The notes below the pieces were generated by a model. The model was not told the origin of the DNA. It saw only the letters and a program-made list of their open reading frames with translations, and ran no database searches. Shown here piece after piece: positions 5,357-13,608 of a stretch of DNA of 20,335 nucleotides. The position numbers and the translations under genes were made by a program. Source of the DNA: an uncultured Actinomycetes bacterium. GTDB lineage: Bacteria > Actinomycetota > Actinomycetes > Nanopelagicales > Nanopelagicaceae. Within the stretch, counting starts at the first letter, position 1; every line of letters starts with the position of its first letter. The DNA lies in NCBI GenBank assembly GCA_903918325.1, contig CAIXDY010000169.1, positions 1 to 20,335 on the forward strand, read 5' to 3'.

Positions 5357-5846
5357 ACGAACGATGTCTAAGGATACGCGCAAAGGTGGCAATGGCGCTT
5401 GCTGTAGCCGCGTTTCGTACTGATTCTCGCTCACCAGATAAGGATAATTCGATGCTCTGACTGACAGGGCCGGCGATTGCTACCCACACCATGCCAACTG
5501 GATGGCCATCTAAAGGATTAGGTCCAGCTACACCAGTTGTGCCAATTGCCCATGTTGTTCCAAATTTTTTGATTGCACCTTGTGCCATTGCAACGGCAAC
5601 TTCTTCGCTCACTGATGTGTGCTCTTCTATGAGTGCTGGATCAATTCCTAAATGTGAAATCTTAATTTCATCGCGATAAGCCGTGATTCCGCCAACAAAC
5701 ACATCTGATGCACCAGAGATTGACACGATGGCTGAACTAACGGCGCCAGCAGTTAAAGATTCGGCAGTGCTAAGGGTTTCACCGCGTTCGCGCAACGCCA
5801 CAACGACTTCGGCAGCTAAGCCGATAATCTCTTGAGGAAGTGACAT
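5355..5846 (-). CDS. pncC: Nicotinamide-nucleotide amidohydrolase PncC (CinA C-terminal domain family)
   Basis: A 163-residue stand-alone CinA C-terminal domain protein. These enzymes deamidate nicotinamide mononucleotide to nicotinate mononucleotide in NAD recycling. Family motifs seen are LSTAESLTAGAVSSAI (25-40), SDVFVGGITAYRDEIK and AIGTTGVAGP (100-109), followed by VWVAIAGP. The ATG at 5846 has AGGAG eight bases upstream. The N-terminal MoaB-like domain of full CinA is absent, as is common in actinobacteria. The gene is 11 bp after pgsA and its end overlaps the clgR Shine-Dalgarno, so the three form one operon. Often annotated cinA. Confidence 0.9.
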   Translation of the reverse strand: MSLPQEIIGLAAEVVVALRERGETLSTAESLTAGAVSSAIVSISGASDVFVGGITAYRDEIKISHLGIDPALIEEHTSVSEEVAVAMAQGAIKKFGTTWAIGTTGVAGPNPLDGHPVGMVWVAIAGPVSQSIELSLSGERESVRNAATASAIATFARILRHRS

Positions 5847-5857
5847 TGCCTTGACTC

Positions 5858-6406
5858 CTAATTCGCAGGTTTCGTAAATGCAGATTTTACATAATATGCG
5901 CCAGTTACGATAGTGAGCGCAATGGCGATATACATGAAGCCATCACGGAACCAATACCACGATGAATCAAGCGGCAGAACATAAAAGCCGACTCCAAAGC
6001 CCTGAAACATAGTTTTGATTTTGCCACCTTTATTGGCCGGAATTACTCCCCGCTTAATTACTGCTAGACGGAAAATAGTGATTCCGATTTCGCGGCTCAT
6101 GATCACGATTGTGATCCACCATGGCATGTGTCCCAATAGTGACAAGGAAATCATGGCTGTACCGATCATAATTTTATCGGCAACTGGATCTAAGAATTTT
6201 CCGAACTCAGTAATTGAGTTTCGGCTGCGGGCTAATTTTCCATCGAGAATATCGGTTAAACCTAAAATGAAAAATACCCACCAAGAAATAATCTGCCAGT
6301 TGTGATCATTTCCGCCATTTTTAAAAAGCGTGTAAGCGCCAACTGGAACGAGTAAAAGTCGAGCAACGGTGATGAAATTTGGCGTGATGAACTTAGGAAA
6401 TTTCAT
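5858..6406 (-). CDS. pgsA: CDP-diacylglycerol-glycerol-3-phosphate 3-phosphatidyltransferase PgsA
   Basis: An integral membrane enzyme that makes phosphatidylglycerophosphate from CDP-diacylglycerol and glycerol 3-phosphate. The complete CDP-alcohol phosphatidyltransferase signature is present: Asp52, Asp55-Gly56, Ala59-Arg60, Gly69, Asp73 and Asp77 (DILDGKLAR ... GKFLDPVAD). About four to six hydrophobic segments span the 182 residues. The ATG at 6406 overlaps the rimO stop by four bases (ATGA), so translation is coupled. Other CDP-alcohol transferases of actinobacteria are possible, but the rimO-pgsA-cinA order and the length favour PgsA. Confidence 0.9.
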   Translation of the reverse strand: MKFPKFITPNFITVARLLLVPVGAYTLFKNGGNDHNWQIISWWVFFILGLTDILDGKLARSRNSITEFGKFLDPVADKIMIGTAMISLSLLGHMPWWITIVIMSREIGITIFRLAVIKRGVIPANKGGKIKTMFQGFGVGFYVLPLDSSWYWFRDGFMYIAIALTIVTGAYYVKSAFTKPAN

Positions 6407-7758
6407 AATGGTTGAGCCACCAAGTCGGCGCCCATTGAATCAATAATCACCGCATCAACATACTGCCCGACTGCAAAATCGGTACCAATAAAAGTGGTGC
6501 TGCCATCAACTTCTGGGCCTTGATGAGCTGCGCGACCTTCTTGCAGTTGCGCATCTTCAATCAAAACTCGAACTTTTTCGCCAATTCGTGCTGCTGCTCG
6601 AAGTGAAACCATTTCATCGGCCAAAGAAGATAAAGTTTCAAGTCGCTGGGCAATTACTTCGGCATCAATTTTTCCATCAATATTCAGGGCTTCAGTATTA
6701 TCTTCATCCGAATAACCAAATATTCCAACAGCGTCTAATTTGGCTTGCGTAATAAATGTTGCTAACTCATTGAAATCTTCCTCGGTTTCGCCCGGGAAGC
6801 CAACGATAAAGTTGGAACGGATTCCAGCTTCAGGTGCAAGAACTCGAATTTGATTAATGAGGTGCAAGAATTTTTCATTATCGCCAAATCGGCGCATACG
6901 ACGAAGGACCGTCGGTGCCGAGTGCTGAAAAGAGAGATCAAAATACGGCACAGTTTTTGCCGTAGCAATCATGGCTTGAATCAACGTAGGTCGCATTTCA
7001 GCGGGCTGTAAATAAGAAAGTCGTACCCGTTCTACGCCATCAATTGCAGCGATCTCTGGCAACATCTTTTCCATCAACTGCAGATCGCCTAAATCTTTAC
7101 CGTACGAAGTCGTATTTTCACTGACGAGGAAAAGTTCTGTAACACCATTAGCGACTAACCAACGGGCTTCATCCAAAATCTCATGTGGCCTGCGAGAAAT
7201 GAAGGAGCCGCGGAAATAAGGAATGGCACAGAAGGAGCAGCGACGATCACACCCTGAAGCGATTTTTAGCGGTGCCCACGGCGCGTTACCTAAACGTTTG
7301 CGTGAGAACTCAACGCTTTCGCGTACTTCGGCGCGATCTGATGGCGCTATCGGAAGCAATGCTCTGCGATCGCGCGGAATGTGTGGCGTGTGAGCTTTGC
7401 CAGCCACAATTGATTGCAATCGGGCAGAAATATCCTGGTAGTCATCAAAACTTAAAATTGCATCAGTATCAGGAAGAGCTTCGGCTAATTCATTTCCATA
7501 GCGCTCAGCCATGCAACCTACGGCAACTACTGCGCGTGTTTTGCCGTGGCCTTTGAGAGAATTGGCTTCTAGCAATGCATCGATGGAATCTTTTTTAGCT
7601 GACTCAATGAAACCGCACGTATTAACTAGTGCCACTTCCGCCGACTCAACATCATCTACGAGGGTCCAACCATCGGCAGCTAATCGGCCAGCAAGTTCTT
7701 CGGAATCAACTTCATTTCGCGAACACCCTAAAGTGACGACTGCTACGGTGCGCTTCAT
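6403..7758 (-). CDS. rimO: Ribosomal protein S12 methylthiotransferase RimO
   Basis: A radical-SAM methylthiotransferase that modifies the conserved aspartate of ribosomal protein S12. Of its 451 residues, the N-terminal MTTase domain carries cluster cysteines Cys12, Cys48 and Cys82 (LGCSRNEVDSE, NTCGF, VGCMAERYG). The radical-SAM CxxxCxxC is Cys170/174/177 (GCDRRCSFCAIP), followed by FRGSFISRRPHEIL, which points to RimO rather than MiaB. A TRAM domain forms the last 70 residues. The ATG at 7758 is 18 bp after the rodZ-like stop; no ribosome binding site is present, but a -10-like TAAGAT ends seven bases before the ATG, so a leaderless internal transcript is possible. It overlaps pgsA by four bases. 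Confidence 0.95.
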   Translation of the reverse strand: MKRTVAVVTLGCSRNEVDSEELAGRLAADGWTLVDDVESAEVALVNTCGFIESAKKDSIDALLEANSLKGHGKTRAVVAVGCMAERYGNELAEALPDTDAILSFDDYQDISARLQSIVAGKAHTPHIPRDRRALLPIAPSDRAEVRESVEFSRKRLGNAPWAPLKIASGCDRRCSFCAIPYFRGSFISRRPHEILDEARWLVANGVTELFLVSENTTSYGKDLGDLQLMEKMLPEIAAIDGVERVRLSYLQPAEMRPTLIQAMIATAKTVPYFDLSFQHSAPTVLRRMRRFGDNEKFLHLINQIRVLAPEAGIRSNFIVGFPGETEEDFNELATFITQAKLDAVGIFGYSDEDNTEALNIDGKIDAEVIAQRLETLSSLADEMVSLRAAARIGEKVRVLIEDAQLQEGRAAHQGPEVDGSTTFIGTDFAVGQYVDAVIIDSMGADLVAQPL

Positions 7759-7760
7759 TG

Positions 7761-7773
7761 GGTAAATCTTACC
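7761..7773 (-). promoter_or_regulatory. Palindrome containing a -10 element before rimO
   Basis: GGTAA-ATC-TTACC is a perfect 5-bp inverted repeat filling most of the 18-bp rodZ-rimO gap. On the coding strand it contains TAAGAT, seven bases before the rimO ATG. It can be a leaderless internal promoter, a small operator, or a hairpin. Confidence 0.4.
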
Positions 7774-7776
7774 GTG

Positions 7777-8517
7777 TTATGAATTGACTCCGTACGACAC
7801 GCTAACTACTTCGCCTACTGCACCAATTGACGCGATTTTCTTACCATTAACGGTCAAATCGACGCCTCCAGCATTTCCAATTTTGAGGTTGAGCTGTGTG
7901 TCACTTGAAAATACTTTTGAAACCCCTTGCTCTATCTGACTACTAAATAAAGTTCGACCTTGTGCATCTGAAACAAATAGCCAAGTTTTTCCTTTAGGTG
8001 TGGCAACTACAACTGTGACACCGGTGCCCGTTGAAAAGGTATTTTGTGCAGATGGCTTGACCGAAGGTGTCGCAGTTGCACTTTGAGAAGGTGCTATCGA
8101 TTCTTGAGCGGCTGATGTTTTGGCGACATTTTTTGGTGTATTTGAAATAACAATTTGAACTACACCAACTAAAGCAAGAGATACCACTGAGATCATCACT
8201 AAGGTCTTCCAAGAAACTTTGCGGTTCTCTTGTGGCTGACGCATCACACTATTTTCAACCAGCAGTTCCTGCATTGTTCGTTCTTCACTACCCTGTTCTT
8301 CTTCAAAAATTCGCAAAATCTCATTTTGATTAATCCCTAGAGCTTTAGAAATATTTCGAAGGTGACCGCGGGCGTACGTTTCGCCACCACAATTAGAAAA
8401 ATTATCTGCTTCGATTTCCCGAAGCACCGTTGAACGCACACTTGTCTTCGCAGCTAAATCATCAATGGACATGCCGGCATCTTTACGTGCCTTTGCAATA
8501 AATGATCCAAGTGACAT
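7777..8517 (-). CDS. RodZ-like helix-turn-helix membrane protein (DUF4115)
   Basis: A 246-residue protein with cytoplasmic XRE-type helix-turn-helix (residues about 4-70, ending in ETYARGHLRNISKALGI, the RodZ signature), one membrane segment (about 103-125), a Ser/Thr/Ala-rich linker (130-165) and a C-terminal DUF4115-like beta domain (GKTWLFVSDAQGRTLFSSQI ... LTVNGKKI). RodZ links the MreB cytoskeleton to the cell wall in rods; in actinobacteria this homologue sits between ftsK and rimO, as here. The ATG at 8517 has AGGA nine bases upstream; a TTG at 8523 is too close to that site. A promoter is seen in the spacer upstream. Role in this organism is inferred. Confidence 0.85.
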   Translation of the reverse strand: MSLGSFIAKARKDAGMSIDDLAAKTSVRSTVLREIEADNFSNCGGETYARGHLRNISKALGINQNEILRIFEEEQGSEERTMQELLVENSVMRQPQENRKVSWKTLVMISVVSLALVGVVQIVISNTPKNVAKTSAAQESIAPSQSATATPSVKPSAQNTFSTGTGVTVVVATPKGKTWLFVSDAQGRTLFSSQIEQGVSKVFSSDTQLNLKIGNAGGVDLTVNGKKIASIGAVGEVVSVSYGVNS

Positions 8518-8561
8518 TATCAATTGTCCTAAAGGGGAATTGTGCTGCGGATGAAGACTTA

Positions 8562-8589
8562 AGTGTAAGGCTGTGACGACCCAAGTTAA
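8562..8589 (-). promoter_or_regulatory. Probable promoter of the rodZ-rimO-pgsA-pncC-clgR operon
   Basis: On the minus strand a -35-like TTAACT (8584-8589) is separated by 16 bases from a -10-like TACACT (8562-8567). The start would be near 8555, giving a 5' leader of about 38 nt that includes the AGGA before the rodZ-like ATG. The rest of the 132-bp ftsK-rodZ spacer holds only a small hairpin. Confidence 0.45.
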
Positions 8590-8627
8590 AAGGCCGAGGT
8601 ATGAGAATTTAGGGTGAAATTAGAGCC

Positions 8628-8640
8628 AACCCCTCGGGTT
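8628..8640. other. Small hairpin after ftsK
   Basis: AACCC-CTC-GGGTT forms a 5-bp stem just beyond the ftsK stop codon, next to the palindrome AACTAGTT (8641-8648). No T-run follows on the coding strand, so it is at best a weak terminator or a 3'-end stabiliser. Confidence 0.3.
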
Positions 8641-8649
8641 AACTAGTTG

Positions 8650-10974
8650 TTAATACTCCCGCAAGGTCGAAATCACTGAATCGAGTTCATCGGGTTTGAC
8701 CAAAACCGTTCTGGCTTTGGAACCCTCTGATGGTCCGACAATTCCACGCGATTCCATCAAATCCATTAAACGCCCCGCTTTTGCAAAACCAACACGTAGT
8801 TTTCGTTGCAACATAGAAGTAGAACCAAATTGCGTTCCAACAACTAATTCAACGGCTTGTAGCAAAATATCTAAATCATCACCAATTTCTTTATCAACCA
8901 TTTTTGGATGTGATTGAGGAGCGGTGACATCATCGCGATAACGCGGTTTCAACTGCTTTTTAACGTGTGTAGTGACAGCTTCAATTTCACGCTCTGAAAC
9001 GTAAGCACCTTGAATTCGAACTGCGCGACTGGCGCCCATTGGAATAAAGAGTGCATCGCCCTGGCCTACGAGTTTTTCTGCACCCGGACTATCTAAAATC
9101 ACTCGGCTATCGGCTAGTGAACTTGTTGCAAAGGAAAGTCGTGAAGGCACGTTAGCTTTAATTAATCCCGTTACAACATCTACTGAAGGACGCTGCGTAG
9201 CAAGAACTAAGTGGATACCGGCAGAGCGTGCTAATTGAGTAATTCGTACAACTGATTCCTCAACTTCTTTTGCTGCGACAATCATCAAATCTGCGAGCTC
9301 ATCAATAATGACAAGTAAATATGGATAAGGCTCTACGGTGCGATCACTGCCTTCGGGAACAATAACTTTGCCGGCACGCACTGCTTTGTTGAAATCATCT
9401 ATGTGTCTAAAACCAAAGGTTGAGAGATCTTCATAGCGAAGATCCATCTCGCGCACCACCCAAGTCAGTGCATCTGCAGCTTTCTTTGGATTAGTAATGA
9501 TCGGTGTAATTAAATGCGGAATACCTTCATAAGCCGTTAACTCAACGCGCTTAGGATCGATAAGAACTAACCGCACTTCATCTGGAGTTGAACGGACCAA
9601 AATCGAAGTGATCATCGCATTAATCATTGAAGATTTACCTGCACCAGTTGCACCAGCAACTAATAGGTGTGGCATTTTCGCCAAGTTCGCACAAACGAAA
9701 TTACCTTCGACATCTTTACCTAATGCAACCAACATTGGGTGATGGTCTTGTCCGGCAACCGATGAGCGCAAAACATCGCCTAGAGCGACAATTTCGCGAT
9801 CAGTATTTGGTATCTCAATTCCGACCGCTGATTTTCCAGGAATAGGCGAAAGAATTCGAACATCACTGCTTGCAACGGCATATGAAATGTTTTTAGCAAG
9901 GGCGGTGATGCGCTCAACTTTCACGGCATTTCCGAGCTCAACTTCATATCGGGTGACCGTTGGACCGCGCATAAAGCCAGTTACTTGCGCATCAATTTCA
10001 AATTGCAAGAAGACTTCGGTGAGCGCAGCAACGACACTATCGTTTGCTTTACTTTTAGCTTTAGCTGCCGGTCCAGTTCGCAACATATCGGCCGGCGGTA
10101 ATTCATATGTTGAATCCGGTGCCAGTAATAATTGTTCTGGCCGCTTAGTAGATGTTTCCGGTTTGACTATCGGCGTGATTGGAATTGGAAGGGTGAACTC
10201 TTCGTCAAAGCTCTCCTCATCTAACTCTTCCTCTTCATCTTCCGGTTGATTCCAAGCGGCAACAATCGGTGATTCAAAAGGTGGTGTATCCGTAACTTCG
10301 AAATCCTCAACTTTTATTGAACGCTCTGGTCGCTTAGACCACATCCAAGAGGTTATTGTTTTCATTCGGGTAAATAGTGAAGAGACCGGAGTTGCTGTCA
10401 CAACTAATAAGCCGAAAATAAAAAGTAAGCCTAGAACTGGGTAAGTCAGAACCGATGTCATGACGCTGACTAAAGGTCGTGAAACACCATAACCAATCCA
10501 ACCGCCACCGTGGCGCATGGCCGTTGCACCTGTGCCAGTGGAACCATTGAGTAAATGTGCAAGACCCGTGGATGAAAGTAGTAGCGCAAAAACTCCTACA
10601 ACAACGCGACCGAAAGCCGCCTTATCTTCAGGGGTTCTAAATAATTTAAATGCAAAGTAAATAAGTGCAATAGGTGTGAAAAAACCAACGCGCCCAAAAC
10701 CTCCATAGATAAATGAATAGACGGCACGGCTAACTAAATTATTAGCATGAAACCACGTACCCGCTGCTGACATAAGTGCCAGAATTAAAATGAGAAAAGC
10801 AAAACCATCGCGCTGATGAGCTGGATCTAAATCGCGTGCACCTCGAGCAAGTAAGCGGATTAAATTTCCTAGAGCTTTGGCTACGAATCGCCAGGTTGCG
10901 GCTATGCCTTTTCCAAGCGCGCCACCAACGGCACCACTTTTGGATTTAGATTTCTTCTTAGCCACACTCATCAT
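8650..10974 (-). CDS. ftsK: DNA translocase FtsK/SpoIIIE
   Basis: A septal, membrane-anchored hexameric motor that pumps chromosome ends out of the closing septum. Of 774 residues, the first 55 are basic; four membrane segments lie at about 57-75, 96-112, 122-142 and 170-195. A short acidic linker follows (about 244-260, rich in Glu/Asp). The motor domain has Walker A GATGAGKS (441-448) and Walker B LLVIIDE (553-559), with LATQRPSVDV beyond it. The DNA-reading gamma winged helix is at about 700-774 (ILLQAVELVVGTQFGSTSML). The linker is short compared with mycobacterial FtsK. The start is the double ATG at 10974/10971; no ribosome binding site is seen, but CATACT lies 5 to 8 bases before it, so the message may be leaderless. 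Confidence 0.96.
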   Translation of the reverse strand: MMSVAKKKSKSKSGAVGGALGKGIAATWRFVAKALGNLIRLLARGARDLDPAHQRDGFAFLILILALMSAAGTWFHANNLVSRAVYSFIYGGFGRVGFFTPIALIYFAFKLFRTPEDKAAFGRVVVGVFALLLSSTGLAHLLNGSTGTGATAMRHGGGWIGYGVSRPLVSVMTSVLTYPVLGLLFIFGLLVVTATPVSSLFTRMKTITSWMWSKRPERSIKVEDFEVTDTPPFESPIVAAWNQPEDEEEELDEESFDEEFTLPIPITPIVKPETSTKRPEQLLLAPDSTYELPPADMLRTGPAAKAKSKANDSVVAALTEVFLQFEIDAQVTGFMRGPTVTRYEVELGNAVKVERITALAKNISYAVASSDVRILSPIPGKSAVGIEIPNTDREIVALGDVLRSSVAGQDHHPMLVALGKDVEGNFVCANLAKMPHLLVAGATGAGKSSMINAMITSILVRSTPDEVRLVLIDPKRVELTAYEGIPHLITPIITNPKKAADALTWVVREMDLRYEDLSTFGFRHIDDFNKAVRAGKVIVPEGSDRTVEPYPYLLVIIDELADLMIVAAKEVEESVVRITQLARSAGIHLVLATQRPSVDVVTGLIKANVPSRLSFATSSLADSRVILDSPGAEKLVGQGDALFIPMGASRAVRIQGAYVSEREIEAVTTHVKKQLKPRYRDDVTAPQSHPKMVDKEIGDDLDILLQAVELVVGTQFGSTSMLQRKLRVGFAKAGRLMDLMESRGIVGPSEGSKARTVLVKPDELDSVISTLREY

Positions 10975-10979
10975 CGTAA

Positions 10980-10985
10980 AGTATG
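10980..10985 (-). promoter_or_regulatory. -10 element immediately before ftsK
   Basis: CATACT on the minus strand ends five bases before the first ftsK ATG and eight before the second. With no Shine-Dalgarno sequence present, a leaderless mRNA is plausible, and the second ATG at 10971 would then fit better. Same hexamer as before the yaaA-family gene. Confidence 0.35.
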
Positions 10986-10997
10986 AACAATTTGTTA

Positions 10998-11009
10998 GCG
11001 CCTAGGCGC
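10998..11009. repeat. 12-bp palindrome between RNase J gene and ftsK
   Basis: GCGCCTAGGCGC is perfectly self-complementary, the GC-richest spot in this AT-leaning window, and is followed on the minus strand by a second inverted repeat, AACAAATTGTT (10986-10996). It lies in the 42-bp gap after the RNase J stop. No T-run follows, so a classic terminator is unlikely; a protein site is possible. Confidence 0.4.
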
Positions 11010-11016
11010 GCCGCTC

Positions 11017-12699
11017 TTAAACTTCAATAACGACAGGGACAATCATCGGCTTTCGGCGATGTTCTCCCCCGACCCATCCACCAACAGTTTTACGGACAAT
11101 CTGTGAAAGCTGGTGCGTTCCATTAATTCCGTCAGCAACTGCAGTCGCCAATGCTTTTTCAATTTTTAATTTCACATCATCGAAAAGCGCCATATCTTCA
11201 TTAAAACCACGTGCATGGATATCAGGACCTGCCACAATTTTTCCACTCTGCGAATCTATGACCACGATGACTGAGATAAAACCCTCTTCACCTAAAATAC
11301 GGCGATCTTTCAATGAAGTTTCAGTTATGTCACCGATGCTCTGTCCATCAACATAAACAAAGCCACAAGGTACCGCGCCCACAACTTGTGCTTCATGATC
11401 GATGAGATCAACTACAACTCCATTTTCAATAATGATTGCATTGCTGCGAGGAAGTCCAGCTTGAATGGCTAGTTCAGCATTTGCTTTCATATGGCGCCAT
11501 TCGCCATGGATGGGCATAACGTAGCGAGGCTTGACGATGTTATAGCAATACAACAATTCACCCGCCGCCGCGTGGCCCGAAACGTGAACCATTGCATTAG
11601 CTTTATGAACTACTTTTGCGCCAAAACGTGTGAGCTCATTGATGACGCGAAAAACTGAGTTTTCGTTACCGGGAATTAATGAAGAGGCCAAAATTACGGT
11701 GTCACCCTCGCCCACACGAATTTGATGATCGCCATTTGCCATTCGAGACAGCGCCGCCATTGGCTCACCTTGGGAACCTGTACAAATTAAAACTACATTG
11801 TCATCAAAGGAATCTAAATCTTTAGCATCCATAACTATGCCTGGAGGAACAGTCAAGTAGCCCATGTCTTGCGCAATCTTCATATTGCGGACCATAGATC
11901 GCCCAATAAAAATAACTTTTCTATTGTGCATCGCGGCAGTATCAATAACTTGCTGAACGCGGTGAACATGCGAAGAAAAAGAGGCAACAATTACTCGCCG
12001 TTTAGTGGAACCAATAACTCGATTTAATGCTGGCATGATTTCACGCTCTGATGGAGTAAATCCCGGAATATCGGCATTAGTGGAATCCACCATAAATAAA
12101 TCAACACCTTCTTCGCCTAGACGCGCAAAGGTACGTAGATCAGTGATGCGACCATCGAGTGGTAGTTGATCCATCTTAAAATCGCCAGTAGCAAGAACGC
12201 GTCCAGCATCGGTATTAATTACTACAGCTAACGCATCTGGAATCGAGTGGTTAACTGCAACAAATTCAAGTTCAAAAGGTCCAACATCTTCATGGCCACC
12301 TTCGCGAACTTCACGAGTCAATGGAGAGATTCGGTGTTCTTTCAATTTAGCTGTGACAAGAGCCAGAGTTAACGCCGAGCCATAGAGCGCAATATCGCCC
12401 CGTTCGCGTAATAAATAAGGAATGGCGCCAATATGATCTTCATGTCCGTGGGTTAAAAACACTCCCACTACATCATCTAGTCGATCTCTAATATAAGAAA
12501 AATCAGGCAAAATTAAATCAATTCCAGGCTGAGTATCTTCTGGAAATAAAACACCACAATCAACGATTAATAGTTTTCCTTTAGTTTCAAAGACGGTCAT
12601 GTTACGACCGATTTCTCCCAGCCCACCAAGTGCAACGATGCGCAATCCCCCATTAACTAAAGCGGAGGGCGTACCGAGATCTGGGTGAGGATGATTCAT
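11017..12699 (-). CDS. rnj: Ribonuclease J
   Basis: A metallo-beta-lactamase/beta-CASP ribonuclease with 5' exonuclease and endonuclease activity in mRNA decay and rRNA processing. Of 560 residues, the start of the core is LRIVALGGLGEIGRNM (19-34), the zinc motif HGHEDH is His84, His86, Asp88, His89, and later core motifs are LATGDFKMD, CTGSQGEPMAAL and HVSGHAAAGEL. The C-terminal domain ends RKPMIVPVVIEV. The ATG at 12699 overlaps the dapA stop by one base (TAATG), so the two are coupled. The dapA-RNase J pairing is conserved in actinobacteria. Confidence 0.95.
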   Translation of the reverse strand: MNHPHPDLGTPSALVNGGLRIVALGGLGEIGRNMTVFETKGKLLIVDCGVLFPEDTQPGIDLILPDFSYIRDRLDDVVGVFLTHGHEDHIGAIPYLLRERGDIALYGSALTLALVTAKLKEHRISPLTREVREGGHEDVGPFELEFVAVNHSIPDALAVVINTDAGRVLATGDFKMDQLPLDGRITDLRTFARLGEEGVDLFMVDSTNADIPGFTPSEREIMPALNRVIGSTKRRVIVASFSSHVHRVQQVIDTAAMHNRKVIFIGRSMVRNMKIAQDMGYLTVPPGIVMDAKDLDSFDDNVVLICTGSQGEPMAALSRMANGDHQIRVGEGDTVILASSLIPGNENSVFRVINELTRFGAKVVHKANAMVHVSGHAAAGELLYCYNIVKPRYVMPIHGEWRHMKANAELAIQAGLPRSNAIIIENGVVVDLIDHEAQVVGAVPCGFVYVDGQSIGDITETSLKDRRILGEEGFISVIVVIDSQSGKIVAGPDIHARGFNEDMALFDDVKLKIEKALATAVADGINGTHQLSQIVRKTVGGWVGGEHRRKPMIVPVVIEV

Positions 12700-13589
12700 T
12701 ATTTAATTGCTACGCCACCAGCGCGTAGATCGTCACGCAACTGCGCGATCTGCGCATCAGTTGCATCGACTAGAGGAAGACGTGTGTGTCCGCCAGGCAG
12801 ACCCATCAAAGTTAACGCAGCCTTTGTCATGATGGCACCTTGCGTACGGAAAGTTCCGGTAAATACTGGAAGAAGTTCTTGATGAATTTCAAGTGCACGT
12901 GCGGCATTTCCATCAAACCAGGCATTGAGCATCGCTTTTAATTGGCTGCCCACGGTATGACCGCAGACTGAAACAAAGCCAACAGCTCCTACTGAAAGCA
13001 ATGGCAAGTTCAAAATATCATCGCCTGAATACACCGGGATTCCACAACGCTTAATTACCCAAGAAGTTGCCGCAACATTTCCTTTGGCATCTTTGAGCGC
13101 AACTATTTGGGGGTGATTAAAGAGTTCGACGATTGTGTCGGATTCAATTTCAACACCTGTACGTCCAGGAATGTCATACAACATCATGGGCAAACCTGTG
13201 GCATTTGCCATCGCTAAGAAGTGGGCCTTGATTCCCGCTTGTGGTGGTTTGTTGTAATAAGGAGTAACAACCAAAATGCCATCAGCGCCAGCGGCTTCAG
13301 AGCGCTTAGCTTGGTTGATTGAATAATCAGTTTCATTATCGCCAGCACCTGAGAGAACTTTTACGTTGGCACCGACTACGCGCTTAACAACTTTAATAAT
13401 CTCTTCTTTTTCAGAGGATTTTGTTGTTGGGGCTTCACCTGTCGTTCCATTTACAACAATTCCGTCATGCCCATTCTTAACTAAATGGTCGGCAACTTTC
13501 TCGACGCCATCCCAATCAATGGACCCATCTTTATTAAAGGGGGTGATCATCGCAGTTAACATGCGGCCAAAAGGCGCTGGCGTACTCAT
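12699..13589 (-). CDS. dapA: 4-hydroxy-tetrahydrodipicolinate synthase DapA
   Basis: Condenses pyruvate and aspartate semialdehyde, the first step committed to diaminopimelate and lysine. The 296-residue product has the Thr-Thr pair of GTTGEAPT (49-50), the tyrosines of TPYYNKP (111-112), the pyruvate-binding lysine in ALKDAKG (Lys166) and the substrate arginine in PGRTG (Arg143). I chose ATG 13589 (MSTPAPFGRML), where homology begins; an in-frame extension to 13637 would run into the end of thyX. There is no ribosome binding site. A -10-like TAGAGT ends seven bases upstream, inside a palindrome, so a leaderless transcript is possible. The next step, DapB, is encoded in the same window. Confidence 0.96.
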   Translation of the reverse strand: MSTPAPFGRMLTAMITPFNKDGSIDWDGVEKVADHLVKNGHDGIVVNGTTGEAPTTKSSEKEEIIKVVKRVVGANVKVLSGAGDNETDYSINQAKRSEAAGADGILVVTPYYNKPPQAGIKAHFLAMANATGLPMMLYDIPGRTGVEIESDTIVELFNHPQIVALKDAKGNVAATSWVIKRCGIPVYSGDDILNLPLLSVGAVGFVSVCGHTVGSQLKAMLNAWFDGNAARALEIHQELLPVFTGTFRTQGAIMTKAALTLMGLPGGHTRLPLVDATDAQIAQLRDDLRAGGVAIK

Positions 13590-13590
13590 G

Positions 13591-13606
13591 CGGGTAACTC
13601 TACCCG
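13591..13606 (-). promoter_or_regulatory. Palindrome containing a -10 element before dapA
   Basis: CGGGTA-ACTC-TACCCG is a perfect 6-bp inverted repeat filling the 19-bp thyX-dapA gap. On the coding strand it contains TAGAGT, seven bases before the dapA ATG. It resembles the rimO upstream palindrome (both share GGTA ... TTACC). Operator, leaderless promoter or hairpin cannot be told apart by eye. Confidence 0.45.
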
Positions 13607-13608
13607 AG

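Noticed and set aside
5342..5434. Longer clgR frame starting at 5434
   Set aside because: It overlaps pncC, has no homology, and the strong AAAGGAGG is placed for the ATG at 5341.
8628..8648. Intrinsic terminator after ftsK
   Set aside because: The stem is only 5 bp and no T-run follows on the coding strand.
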